From Bacillota bacterium (GTDB lineage: Bacteria > Bacillota_E > Sulfobacillia > Sulfobacillales > Sulfobacillaceae), in the NCBI GenBank assembly GCA_021820645.1, contig JAKADJ010000124.1, forward strand, positions 1 through 6,737: 6,737 nucleotides of DNA. Reading direction: 5' to 3'. Under the pieces are notes generated by a model, which saw only the letters and a program-made list of their open reading frames with translations, was not told where the DNA came from and did not search any database. Position numbers and translations under genes: made by a program. The number at the start of each line of letters is the position of its first letter. The first letter of the stretch is position 1. This document shows positions 1 to 6,214 of this stretch, in pieces.

Positions 1-146
1 GTCTGCGCCAAAAACTCCTGAGCCGGCGGCAAAATGATGGGTACGACCGCTAAGAGAGCGACCAGCGCAATCACGGCAATCAAGGAGGATAGTTTTCGCG
101 GGCGCCCCAGGGGTGGTGCTGAGATTTTGGTGTCTATCTGCTGCAT
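1..146 (-). CDS. LivM-type ABC permease, N-terminal part (cut by window edge)
   Basis: Only the first 48 codons are inside the window; the frame is open to position 1. The start is the ATG at 146-144, two bases after the TGA of the upstream permease gene, with a GGGAGGA SD inside the end of that gene about 10 nt upstream. The protein begins MQQIDTKISAPPLGRPRKL, a short polar basic N-terminus, followed by a hydrophobic stretch (about residues 19-40, rich in Leu, Ile, Val and Ala) that would be the first membrane helix. LivM proteins are the second membrane subunit of branched-chain amino acid-type ABC importers and normally follow livH directly. The identification therefore rests mainly on gene order and tight spacing, plus the basic-then-hydrophobic N-terminus; no LivM core motif is visible. 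Translation is probably coupled to the preceding gene. Confidence 0.75.
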   Translation of the reverse strand, partial: MQQIDTKISAPPLGRPRKLSSLIAVIALVALLAVVPIILPPAQEFLAQ

Positions 147-148
147 AC

Positions 149-1030
149 TCAAAATTCCTCCCGCCCCAAGAGTCCCCGTGGCCGTATAATTAACACCACA
201 ACCATGACAATGTAAATCGCGGCTTCAGACATATTAGGGAGGTAGGTGGAACCGAAGGTCTGCGCGAGACCGATGATTAGGGCCCCCAATACCGCTCCAT
301 TAATACTGCCAAGGCCTCCAACGACGGCAACCACAAACGACTCCACTAAAATGCTGAGGTCGATGCCTGGTCCGACGGAAATTTGCGGGGCAATCGCGGC
401 GCCCCCTAACGCCGCCAGACCGGCTCCAATGGCAAAGGCCACCGTGTAGAGTCGCCGCACGTTAACCCCTAACGTGGTCAACAATTCGTGATCTTCCACG
501 GCGGCCCGCAGTAGCCGTCCAATGCCCATACGATTGGTGAAGAGCCACAACCCCAGAAAAATAAGGGCAGCGACAATCACCAAAAAGATATCGAAGGTCG
601 GCACGTTGGCTCCGCCGAGCGTGAAGGTGCTGGAAATCTCGACCGGACTCGGGGGCGTCACGGTCGCGGATCCCCACACGTCTAAGGCCACTTCTTCAAA
701 AATCAGCATAAGCGCCCATGTGGCCAACAATTGCAACAGATGTTCCCCCGCGTAGAGCCGACGCAAGACTACAAATTCAATAATGATCCCCAGCACCGCC
801 ACAGCTAGTGCTGAAAGCAACAACGCGAGGGCGAAGCTGAGTATCCGATGGTCGAAGTGGGTAAACGTCAGGGCCAACAAATAAGCCCCGAACATGTAAA
901 ACGAACCATGCGTCATATTGATGACGCGCATTGTGCCAAAGATGAGGGTCATACCGCTAGACACAATGAACAGCACCGCTGCGAGAGAGAGACCCGACAC
1001 AATTTGAATAATGAGAGTGGATTCGGACAT
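149..1030 (-). CDS. Branched-chain amino acid-type ABC transporter permease (LivH family)
   Basis: This is a 293-residue integral membrane protein, the usual LivH length, with about eight hydrophobic segments. It should form half of the transmembrane channel of a HAAT-family importer in the cytoplasmic membrane. Family hallmarks are visible: FGTMRVINMTHGSFYMFGAY (residues 31-50); the cytoplasmic loop that contacts the ATPase (about 171-211, with GRLLRAAVEDHELLTTLGVN); GGLGSINGAVLGALIIG (238-254); and the terminal IIRPRGLLGREEF. The frame is open to an ATG at 1066, but the start at 1030 is preferred: AGGGGG lies about 7 nt upstream and MSESTLIIQ begins where family members usually begin. It lies 40 nt after the binding-protein gene and 2 nt before the next permease, so the three are one operon. 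The transported substrate cannot be read from this subunit; the family carries branched-chain amino acids, amides, urea and aromatic or other carboxylates. Confidence 0.93.
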   Translation of the reverse strand: MSESTLIIQIVSGLSLAAVLFIVSSGMTLIFGTMRVINMTHGSFYMFGAYLLALTFTHFDHRILSFALALLLSALAVAVLGIIIEFVVLRRLYAGEHLLQLLATWALMLIFEEVALDVWGSATVTPPSPVEISSTFTLGGANVPTFDIFLVIVAALIFLGLWLFTNRMGIGRLLRAAVEDHELLTTLGVNVRRLYTVAFAIGAGLAALGGAAIAPQISVGPGIDLSILVESFVVAVVGGLGSINGAVLGALIIGLAQTFGSTYLPNMSEAAIYIVMVVVLIIRPRGLLGREEF

Positions 1031-1070
1031 GGGCAGACCCCCTATTCTAGAATGCATCCCCAACACGCGA

Positions 1071-2294
1071 TCATTGCCCTGTGGGACAGGCGGGGAGAAT
1101 CTTACTGGCTGGTTGGGTGTAGTTGGGATTGTATCCTCCGAAGGGATAGGGTGTATTGGTCTGACTCAACTGGCCCACGTACTCTGGTAGCTCAGCCTGA
1201 TGGTCGCAGGCGCGAATCGTCACATTGCCAAAGAGGGTGCTGATAGTCGCTCCCGGCAACACCTTAATGAGTTTGTTGGAGGAAAATGAGTGTGCCTTTT
1301 TAACGCCCGTCACCCAGGCTTGGAAGGCTATGGTACCGAGCATCGAATATGAGGAAGGGTAGTTTCCGTATTTCGCGTGATATTTTTCCGCCCAGGCTTT
1401 GATCTGGGGCGAATTAAGGGTCCACCAAGCCCCCCGGGCAAATCCAATCGCCCCCACCGGGAGAGAATTGCCCAGCGTCTGCATATCAATCGCGCCATAT
1501 TGTGCAGCAAAGTGCGTTTTATGGAACAAGTTGTAGCCGAGCGCCTCTTTCGTAAACGTCACGAGATCCGACCCGTAAATACCGCCAAATACGGCCTGGG
1601 GATGCGCGGCTAAAATGGCGGAGATATTACTGGTAAAGTTCGGGGCTCCAAGAGCCGGCCATTGTTCACCCAATAAGGTGTAGTGAACCCCCAATTTCTT
1701 TAATGCGCTGAGAAATCCCTGCACTTCCGCATGACCGTACGAGTAATTGGGCGAGATGGTATAAATCCGCGTCCAGCCCTTCTTTTTAAAGAGACGAGCC
1801 ACGGCCATGGGCTCCATGAGTGTGTTGGGCACCATGGAAAAGAAGTAGGGCGTAAACGCCTTCGTCCGCGTAAACACGGCATCATTCGCGGTATAGGAGA
1901 AAAGGATGGTCTTATATTTCGCCGCCACCTGCTCCGTATACGCCAAATCACCGCTACTCACCCCACCAAATAACGCCACCGCGTGATCGTTTAAGACTGC
2001 TTGACGGGCATCACTGGTTGCTTGATCAGGGGTTCCCTGTGCATTAATGAACTTCAACACAATTTTTTTCCCTAGCAACCCTCCCTTGGCGTTCAGGGCA
2101 TTGACTTCGGTCTGTAACGCATTATTTCCTGGTACGCCCAAGGACGCCGTGGGACCCGACGTTCCCCGAATCGATACAATCGTGACTGTCGACCCCGATG
2201 CCCCTGTTGCCGCGGAACCAGACCCGCAGGCCGCCAACAACCCGGCACTCAAGAGGGCCACGGCACCTCCGGCTGCCATTTTCGTTCTTGTCAT
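1071..2294 (-). CDS. ABC transporter substrate-binding lipoprotein, type 1 periplasmic-binding fold (LivK/amide-receptor type)
   Basis: A 407-residue extracellular receptor that delivers substrate to the LivH/LivM-type permeases encoded downstream. The N-terminus has a basic region (MTRTK), a hydrophobic core and the lipobox LAAC with Cys23, so it should be cut and lipid-anchored outside the membrane. A Gly/Ser/Ala-rich linker (24-36) leads into the type 1 binding fold from about residue 37. Family features include the GGLLGKKIVL segment (71-80), DQATSDARQAV (90-100), LFGGVSSGD (108-116), the KKGWTRIYTISPNYSYGH segment (171-188) and the closing strand region RACDHQAELPEYVGQ (361-375). Two Cys (363, 403) near the C-terminus could form a disulfide. 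The frame extends to an ATG at 2357, but that start has no SD. The ATG at 2294 has GGGAGG 7 nt upstream and gives a proper signal peptide. The ligand is not predictable; aromatic-acid and amide receptors share this architecture. Confidence 0.92.
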   Translation of the reverse strand: MTRTKMAAGGAVALLSAGLLAACGSGSAATGASGSTVTIVSIRGTSGPTASLGVPGNNALQTEVNALNAKGGLLGKKIVLKFINAQGTPDQATSDARQAVLNDHAVALFGGVSSGDLAYTEQVAAKYKTILFSYTANDAVFTRTKAFTPYFFSMVPNTLMEPMAVARLFKKKGWTRIYTISPNYSYGHAEVQGFLSALKKLGVHYTLLGEQWPALGAPNFTSNISAILAAHPQAVFGGIYGSDLVTFTKEALGYNLFHKTHFAAQYGAIDMQTLGNSLPVGAIGFARGAWWTLNSPQIKAWAEKYHAKYGNYPSSYSMLGTIAFQAWVTGVKKAHSFSSNKLIKVLPGATISTLFGNVTIRACDHQAELPEYVGQLSQTNTPYPFGGYNPNYTQPASKILPACPTGQ

Positions 2295-2405
2295 TGAAAT
2301 GCCTCCCAATTTAACGGAATTTGAGACACCACCGCGCGTTTCACCGAAACGATTCATGTGTGACTTTTTAACAGCTACTGACGAGTGAAGCTATGTCAGA
2401 TTTCG

Positions 2406-2462
2406 TCAATAAAGTGCGGCCATCAACGGATTAGTAGGATTTCGCGGCAAAGGCCGCGTCAT
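2406..2462 (-). CDS. Candidate 18-residue leader peptide upstream of the ABC importer operon
   Basis: Within the predicted transcript leader, ATG at 2462-2460 opens an 18-codon frame, MTRPLPRNPTNPLMAALY, ending in TGA at 2408-2406. It has a good SD, GAGGTG at 2474-2469, six bases before the ATG, which is better than chance expectation for a random short ORF. It begins about 75 nt after the predicted transcription start and ends 111 nt before the binding-protein ATG. Four Pro and three Leu codons lie among the 18. Codons 2-7 lie in a GC-rich hairpin that can alternatively pair with the end of the ORF. The role is inferred: ribosome movement over this ORF could decide between the two stems. It may equally be an untranslated chance ORF. 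Confidence 0.4.
   Translation of the reverse strand: MTRPLPRNPTNPLMAALY
2416..2458 (-). promoter_or_regulatory. Mutually exclusive hairpins in the importer operon leader
   Basis: On the minus strand, CGCGGC (2458-2453) pairs with GCCGCG (2448-2443) around a CTTT loop, a perfect 6-bp GC stem. The same left arm, shifted by one base as GCGGCC (2457-2452), is also perfectly complementary to GGCCGC (2421-2416). The two stems cannot form together. Both lie inside the candidate leader ORF. This geometry resembles attenuation or translational-switch leaders, but no T-run follows either stem, so an intrinsic terminator is not seen. Confidence 0.4.
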
Positions 2463-2543
2463 GGCGATCACCTCGGTATCATGAGGAAAGTGCTGATGGT
2501 AAGCCGTGTTGGGCCGAAGTGATGGTTATGGTTAACAATCCCG

Positions 2544-2572
2544 ATAATAATTGGGTTTCCGATATCTGTCAA
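2544..2572 (-). promoter_or_regulatory. Sigma-A/sigma-70 promoter of the ABC importer operon
   Basis: On the minus strand the -35 hexamer TTGACA (2572-2567) matches consensus 6/6. It is followed by a 17-bp spacer and the -10 hexamer TATTAT (2549-2544), which matches TATAAT 5/6. Transcription should begin near 2537-2538, leaving a leader of about 240 nt before the binding-protein start at 2294. The surrounding 2524-2600 is the most A+T-rich stretch of this gap. It is the only strong promoter-like pair I found in the divergent region. Confidence 0.75.
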
Positions 2573-2689
2573 TAACTTAACATTTTATTTATTCACATTA
2601 CCCGTCGCAGGAAAAATGGGCGGGAAAGCGAATAGAGGGATCGAGACACGACGGGAAAAACGGTAACGAATTGCAATGGGAGGTCAGCC
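2573..2689 (+). other. Upstream region of the acyl-CoA synthetase gene, no convincing promoter
   Basis: This is the plus-strand side of the divergent gap. An AT-rich segment (2571-2600, with TTAACA at 2577-2582) could hold the promoter, but no -35/-10 pair with good spacing stands out; CACATT after TTAACA is weak. A purine-rich stretch (2610-2665) follows, then a clear SD, GGGAGG at 2678-2683, six bases before the ATG at 2690. Confidence 0.3.
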
Positions 2690-4336
2690 ATGAGAGACCG
2701 TTATACGACGCACCGGCAAGCATTTCAATGGGATATTCCCGCCCGGTTCAATATCGGTGCCGCCATCCTAGCAGATCATGTTGATGACGACCGGGTGGCG
2801 CTCATTGATGTACAGGAAGACTTTCGGTGTACACGCTACTCGTTTGGTGAGTTGCGGCAAGCGTCCGCCCGGTTGGCCAACGGCCTCCGCGGGCTCGGAA
2901 TTCGGCCTGGGGATCGTGTGGGCATCTTCTTGTCTCAAAGTGCCCCGCTTGCCATCACGCACCTGGCCACGTACCTGGTGGGTGCTGTCGCCGTACCGCT
3001 TTTCACCTTATTCGGCGACGAGGCTCTCAGCTATCGGATAAAGGACGCCGGGATCGCGGCCCTGGTTGCCGATGTAAAAGACTGGCCCCGCCTCGCCGCT
3101 ATCCGCTCGGAGTGGGGTTCCCTCAAATGGGTGCTTCTTACCGGTCGCGAGGACGATGTCAGCCCCGACGTTTTATCCTGGCGCCGCCTCATAGAACGGT
3201 CGCGGACGGACTTTGACCCTCACCCCTCTCGTAGCGACGATCCCGCCCTGATTATTTATACCTCCGGGACGACCGGAAGCCCGAAGGGCGCGCTGCATGC
3301 TCACCGCGTGCTATTGGGCCATCTCCCCGGCGTCAGCATGTCGCATCAGAGCTTCCCTGCGCGAAACGACATGCTATGGACCCCAGCGGATTGGGCATGG
3401 ATTGGAGGCTTATTGGATGTTCTGTTGCCCAGTTTGTATTGCGGGGTCCCGGTGGTCGCCTATCGACCAAGAAAATTTGACCCAGAGCAGGCTATGGAGC
3501 TTCTCCGCCGCTTTCCTATTCAAAACATCTTCTTCCCACCGACCGCCCTGCGGCTGATGCGATCGGTCCTCCGAACGCCACCGGCAGGCGTGCACTTACG
3601 TACCCTGGCATCGGGCGGCGAATCCTTGGGTGCCGACATCTACGACTGGATTCGCTCCACATTGAAAGTCGATGTGGCGGAATTCTACGGGCAAACGGAA
3701 GCGAATATGATTGTCAGCAATGCGCCCGACGTCTTTGACCCCATCCCTGGTTCGATGGGACGGGCTGCGTACGGGCACGATGTGCGCATGATGACGGAGG
3801 ATGGCCACGAGGCGGGCGTGGGCGAGGTGGGCGAAGTGACCGTGAGCGTCTCCGACCCGGTCGGATTCCTGGGTTATTGGAACCGGCCCGAGGCGACCTT
3901 GGCGAAAACCCGGAACCACCGCATCCATACTGGCGATTTGGCCAAAAAAGACGACCAAGGTTACCTCTATTTCGTCGGACGGGTGGACGACATGATTAAC
4001 TCCGCAGGCTACCGCATCGGCCCGACGGAAATCGAAGAGATTATTTTGCACCATCCCGATGTGGCCCTGGTTGCCGTCATTGGTAAACCCGATCCGATTC
4101 GGGGGGAAATCATTAAGGCGTTCATCGTCCCCGCCCACCCTAACATTCCCGAAGACAAACTGTCCGAGGAAATAAAGGCCCTTGTCCGCACCCGTTTGGG
4201 CTCGCACGAGTATCCTCGGGAAGTGTCGTTGGTTGACGCCCTGCCCATGACCACCACGGGCAAAATTCAACGACAAATCTTGCGCCAGCAAGAACAACAA
4301 AAGATGCGCCATGGAAACGAAAGGCCTAATCTCTGA
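2690..4336 (+). CDS. AMP-forming acyl-CoA synthetase (ANL superfamily, short/medium-chain type)
   Basis: A full-length 548-residue cytoplasmic enzyme expected to activate a carboxylate with ATP to an acyl-adenylate and then to its CoA thioester. Core motifs occur in order: P-loop-like A3, YTSGTTGSPKG (190-200, Lys199); DWAWIGG (234-240) in the substrate-side region; A5, FYGQTEAN (332-339); A7, HTGDL (413-417, Asp416 for the ribose); the hinge and A8, VGRVDDMINSAGYRIGPTE (429-447); and A10, TTGKIQR (522-528), whose Lys525 is the adenylation lysine. No key residue is missing. Overall form resembles acetyl-CoA synthetase and medium-chain (ACSM-like) enzymes, but the acyl group cannot be assigned by eye. 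The start has GGGAGG six bases upstream. The gene is divergent from the ABC importer, which could supply its carboxylate substrate (inference). A possible 40-codon ORF overlaps its last 26 bases. Confidence 0.95.
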   Translation: MRDRYTTHRQAFQWDIPARFNIGAAILADHVDDDRVALIDVQEDFRCTRYSFGELRQASARLANGLRGLGIRPGDRVGIFLSQSAPLAITHLATYLVGAVAVPLFTLFGDEALSYRIKDAGIAALVADVKDWPRLAAIRSEWGSLKWVLLTGREDDVSPDVLSWRRLIERSRTDFDPHPSRSDDPALIIYTSGTTGSPKGALHAHRVLLGHLPGVSMSHQSFPARNDMLWTPADWAWIGGLLDVLLPSLYCGVPVVAYRPRKFDPEQAMELLRRFPIQNIFFPPTALRLMRSVLRTPPAGVHLRTLASGGESLGADIYDWIRSTLKVDVAEFYGQTEANMIVSNAPDVFDPIPGSMGRAAYGHDVRMMTEDGHEAGVGEVGEVTVSVSDPVGFLGYWNRPEATLAKTRNHRIHTGDLAKKDDQGYLYFVGRVDDMINSAGYRIGPTEIEEIILHHPDVALVAVIGKPDPIRGEIIKAFIVPAHPNIPEDKLSEEIKALVRTRLGSHEYPREVSLVDALPMTTTGKIQRQILRQQEQQKMRHGNERPNL

Positions 4337-4433
4337 AGAATCGAACAACGTTCCGACCCTCAAAGCTCATGGAGACCCCATCCGCTCTGACGACGAGGCT
4401 CTTTTGGTCCTTTCCGCTATCCGAACGTCCTAA
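4311..4433 (+). CDS. Possible small ORF overlapping the 3' end of the synthetase gene
   Basis: ATG at 4311 opens a 40-codon frame, shifted relative to the synthetase, ending in TAA at 4431-4433. It overlaps the synthetase by 26 bases, so it could be translated by coupling. The product begins METKGLISEESNN and ends DEALLVLSAIRTS. It is acidic and has no membrane segment or recognisable motif. By my count about 22 of 39 third codon positions after the start are G or C, which is uninformative. There is no clear SD before 4311. I do not recognise it. It could be a real small gene, a remnant of a longer one, or chance. Confidence 0.25.
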   Translation: METKGLISEESNNVPTLKAHGDPIRSDDEALLVLSAIRTS

Positions 4434-4461
4434 GCGCACTTTATCAGCCGACCCATCCCCC

Positions 4462-4701
4462 TCACTTCATTTTCGCCAAACATTGCACGTTGAGACCGCA
4501 GAGGAACACGCCAAGGGTAAGCGCCCCGATTTTGGGGCGCACCAGCATTCGGGCGCATTCCAGCACGTTCGTTCTCCACTCCTCCACCAGGATACCGTGA
4601 CCGCGGATGGGAGCTACGGCACAGGGCCCATGACGGGCCACAACCTCTAAAAGTCGGCCACCGTCGGGTGCTGAGGGTGCTTCATGATCACGTTCCCTCA
4701 C
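4462..4701 (-). pseudogene. Possible decayed minus-strand coding fragment
   Basis: A 79-codon frame starting from a GTG at 4701 runs on the minus strand to TGA at 4464-4462. Its second half (about 4462-4591, around ILVEEWRTNVLECARMLVRP) has G or C at roughly three quarters of third positions, as real genes here do. The first half does not (under one half). A separate ATG at 4686 with GAGGG about 9 nt upstream reads MKHPQHPTVADF in another frame and stops, which could reflect a frameshift. No family is recognised. It may be a gene remnant, or a chance open frame. Confidence 0.2.
4521..4540. repeat. Perfect GC-rich inverted repeat
   Basis: GCGCCCC (4521-4527) and GGGGCGC (4534-4540) form a perfect 7-bp stem around a 6-base loop, GATTTT. 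No T-run follows on either strand, so it does not fit a standard intrinsic terminator. It lies within the possible decayed frame at 4462-4701, between the synthetase and ammonium transporter genes, and could still weaken read-through from the former. Confidence 0.4.
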
Positions 4702-4748
4702 ATAAGCTCAGGAAATTTTACGTCACATTATCATAGCCAGAATATTGT

Positions 4749-4776
4749 TTGGCACCGATCCCCACTTCCTAATAAT
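4749..4776 (+). promoter_or_regulatory. Candidate promoter of the ammonium transporter gene
   Basis: TTGGCA (4749-4754, 5/6 to TTGACA), a 16-bp spacer and AATAAT (4771-4776, 5/6 to TATAAT). Transcription would start near 4783, at the left edge of the nested inverted repeats and about 80 nt before the ATG. A weaker pair, TTGCAC (4802-4807) and TAGGAT (4825-4830) with 17-bp spacing, lies inside the repeats and is an alternative. Confidence 0.45.
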
Positions 4777-4779
4777 TTT

Positions 4780-4840
4780 TATGTTAGGTTTTCTAATTCT
4801 GTTGCACAGAATTACATTTCTGTGTAGGATACCTAACATA
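4780..4840. promoter_or_regulatory. Nested inverted repeats, probable operator or leader structure for the ammonium transporter gene
   Basis: Three dyads overlap in 61 bp. The outer pair is TATGTTAGGT (4780-4789) and ACCTAACATA (4831-4840), 10/10 perfect. Inside, TAATTCTGT (4794-4802) and ACAGAATTA (4806-4814) are 9/9 perfect around TGC. CACAGAA (4805-4811) is also complementary to TTCTGTG (4818-4824), so the two inner stems exclude each other. In DNA this suggests paired binding sites for a dimeric regulator just downstream of the predicted start. In RNA it would be a closed leader with a switchable inner hairpin. Confidence 0.6.
4800..4816 (+). promoter_or_regulatory. GlnR/TnrA-like box upstream of the ammonium transporter gene
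   Basis: TGTTGCACAGAATTACA fits the Firmicute nitrogen-regulator consensus TGTNA-N7-TNACA at 7 of 8 fixed bases; the only miss is G for A at the fifth position. The outer repeat arms also carry half-sites, TGTTA at 4782-4786 region and TAACA at 4834-4838. Ammonium transporter genes are classical targets of GlnR/TnrA. The centre would be about 25 bp after the predicted start, a position that suits repression. No regulator gene is in the window. Confidence 0.35.
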
Positions 4841-4861
4841 CAAGCGAAAGGACGATGTGCG

Positions 4862-6214
4862 ATGCTCATTCCCTCCCCTCATTATCTCAGTCCGGGAACC
4901 AATGGCTGGCAATTGACGGCCGCCACGCTGGTCGGCCTGCAGACGGCTCCGGGCCTTGCCATCCTCTATGGAGGCATCGTCAAGAAGAAGTGGGCCGTCA
5001 ACTCGGCATTCATGGTTTTTTACGCCTTCGCCATCGTCCTCGTCACGTGGGTACTGCTAGGTTTCAACATGGGATTCGGATCCCCCCTGCATTTGGGGCC
5101 GGGAATCCTGAGTGCGACGGTTGGTGTCCCGCATCCCGTCTTGTCTCAGCTCTCGATTCAATCGCGCGCCTCAATTCCGCTGTTGCAGGGATTGATGCCG
5201 AAATTCCAATATCCTCAGTCCTCGTTGGTATACTTTCAATTTGTCTTTGCCGCCATCACCCCCGCAATTCTCGCAGGCGCGGTGTTAGGCCGCATGAATT
5301 TCAAAGCCTGGATGATTTTTGTTCCCGCTTGGTCGCTCTTGGTGTACACGGTCAACGCCTTTATGCTGTGGGGGGGAGGATGGCTATCCCAATTAGGGGC
5401 GGTAGACTTTTCCGGAGGCTACGTCATTCATGTCGGGGCGGGCATCTCGGGATTTGTTGCCGCCGCCGTCGTCGGGCCCCGTTTACTTGGCGATCGGCGC
5501 GACTTCCGCCCCAACAATCTCATCATCGCGTTGGCCGGCGCGGGGATTCTATGGCTCGGTTGGAACGGATTTAATGGCGGGGACCCGTATTTTGCCAATG
5601 TCGATGCGGCCACGGCCGTCTTGAATACCAACGTGGCGACCGCTGTGGCCCTCATTTCTTGGTTGATTCTAGATGTTTGGGTCTCCAATCGCCCTTCTTT
5701 AGTCGGCGCCATCAATGGTATGATCTGTGGGCTTGTCGCCATTACCCCCGCTGCCGGGTACGTCAACGGCTATGGAGCGCTCATCATCGGGGTCCTGGCT
5801 GGCGTGGTTCCGTGGATAACCATGCGGTGGCTGCCTCGCGTGCGCTGGTTTGCGCGCGTCGATGATACCTTGGGGGTGTTCCACACCCACTACGTGGCCG
5901 GTGCCTTGGGAGGATTGATGACCGGTCTTCTAGCCGACCCGGCGATGATGGAATACTTAGGCGTCCACAGCCCCGGCGTCTCGGTGAGGGGACTATTTTA
6001 CGGCAACCCTCATCAGTTTTTCGTTCAGCTCTTAGCGTTGGGAGTCATTACCGTGTACGACGGGTTGATGACTTGGGGGATCTTAAAGGTGATTAGCCTC
6101 TTTGTGGCCCTGCGTGAGCAGGAACCGAGCTTGGTCATTGGCGATCAAGTCATTCACGGCGAAAGCTTAATCGGCGAATCCGACGATGACGAAGATGACG
6201 AAGTGTTCGCTTGA
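4862..6214 (+). CDS. amt: Ammonium transporter, Amt/MEP family
   Basis: A 450-residue polytopic membrane protein that conducts ammonium/ammonia into the cell. Pore residues can be matched to E. coli AmtB by motif: gate Phe103/Phe107 as F125/F129 (in YFQFVFAAIT), Trp148 as W170 (LWGGGW), Asp160 as D182 (VDFSGG), His168 as H190, Trp212 as W234, Phe215 as F237 (WNGFNGGD), and His318 as H343 (THYVAG). AmtB Ser219, an outer ammonium-site residue, corresponds to D241. The loop before the gate Phe is longer than in AmtB. The cytoplasmic tail has the family HGE motif (about residues 434-436) and then a very acidic end, SDDDEDDEVFA. The start at 4862 has AAGGA nine bases upstream. The frame is open back to a TTG at 4745, but that would read through the promoter and repeats and has no SD. 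No glnK follows. Confidence 0.95.
   Translation: MLIPSPHYLSPGTNGWQLTAATLVGLQTAPGLAILYGGIVKKKWAVNSAFMVFYAFAIVLVTWVLLGFNMGFGSPLHLGPGILSATVGVPHPVLSQLSIQSRASIPLLQGLMPKFQYPQSSLVYFQFVFAAITPAILAGAVLGRMNFKAWMIFVPAWSLLVYTVNAFMLWGGGWLSQLGAVDFSGGYVIHVGAGISGFVAAAVVGPRLLGDRRDFRPNNLIIALAGAGILWLGWNGFNGGDPYFANVDAATAVLNTNVATAVALISWLILDVWVSNRPSLVGAINGMICGLVAITPAAGYVNGYGALIIGVLAGVVPWITMRWLPRVRWFARVDDTLGVFHTHYVAGALGGLMTGLLADPAMMEYLGVHSPGVSVRGLFYGNPHQFFVQLLALGVITVYDGLMTWGILKVISLFVALREQEPSLVIGDQVIHGESLIGESDDDEDDEVFA

Noticed and set aside
2295..2357. Extending the substrate-binding protein to an upstream ATG at 2357
   Set aside because: No SD precedes it and the extension would bury the signal peptide. The ATG at 2294 has GGGAGG at proper spacing.
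2378..2399. Stem CTGAC/GTCAG in the importer leader as a terminator
   Set aside because: Only 5 bp with a 12-base loop, and no T-run after it in the minus-strand direction.
2295..2540. T-box or known riboswitch in the importer leader
   Set aside because: I looked for the T-box AGGGTGGNACCGCG motif and for the core sequences of the common riboswitch classes; none is present in the right orientation.
3596..4363. A 255-codon open frame on the minus strand, opposite the synthetase gene
   Set aside because: It lies wholly antisense to conserved synthetase motifs A5 to A10, whose codon bias explains the open frame. Its translation shows no domain and no SD supports it.
4745..4861. N-terminal extension of the ammonium transporter from a TTG at 4745, giving a hydrophobic 39-residue segment
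   Set aside because: The extension translates through the candidate promoter and the nested repeats and has no SD. The ATG at 4862 has AAGGA nine bases upstream. The hydrophobic look comes from the AT-rich DNA, although a signal-like segment is known in some Amt proteins.
4855..5574. A 239-codon plus-strand frame inside the ammonium transporter gene
   Set aside because: It is out of frame with the transporter and rich in Arg, His, Pro and Cys, typical of a shadow of a high-GC3 gene. It has no recognisable domain.
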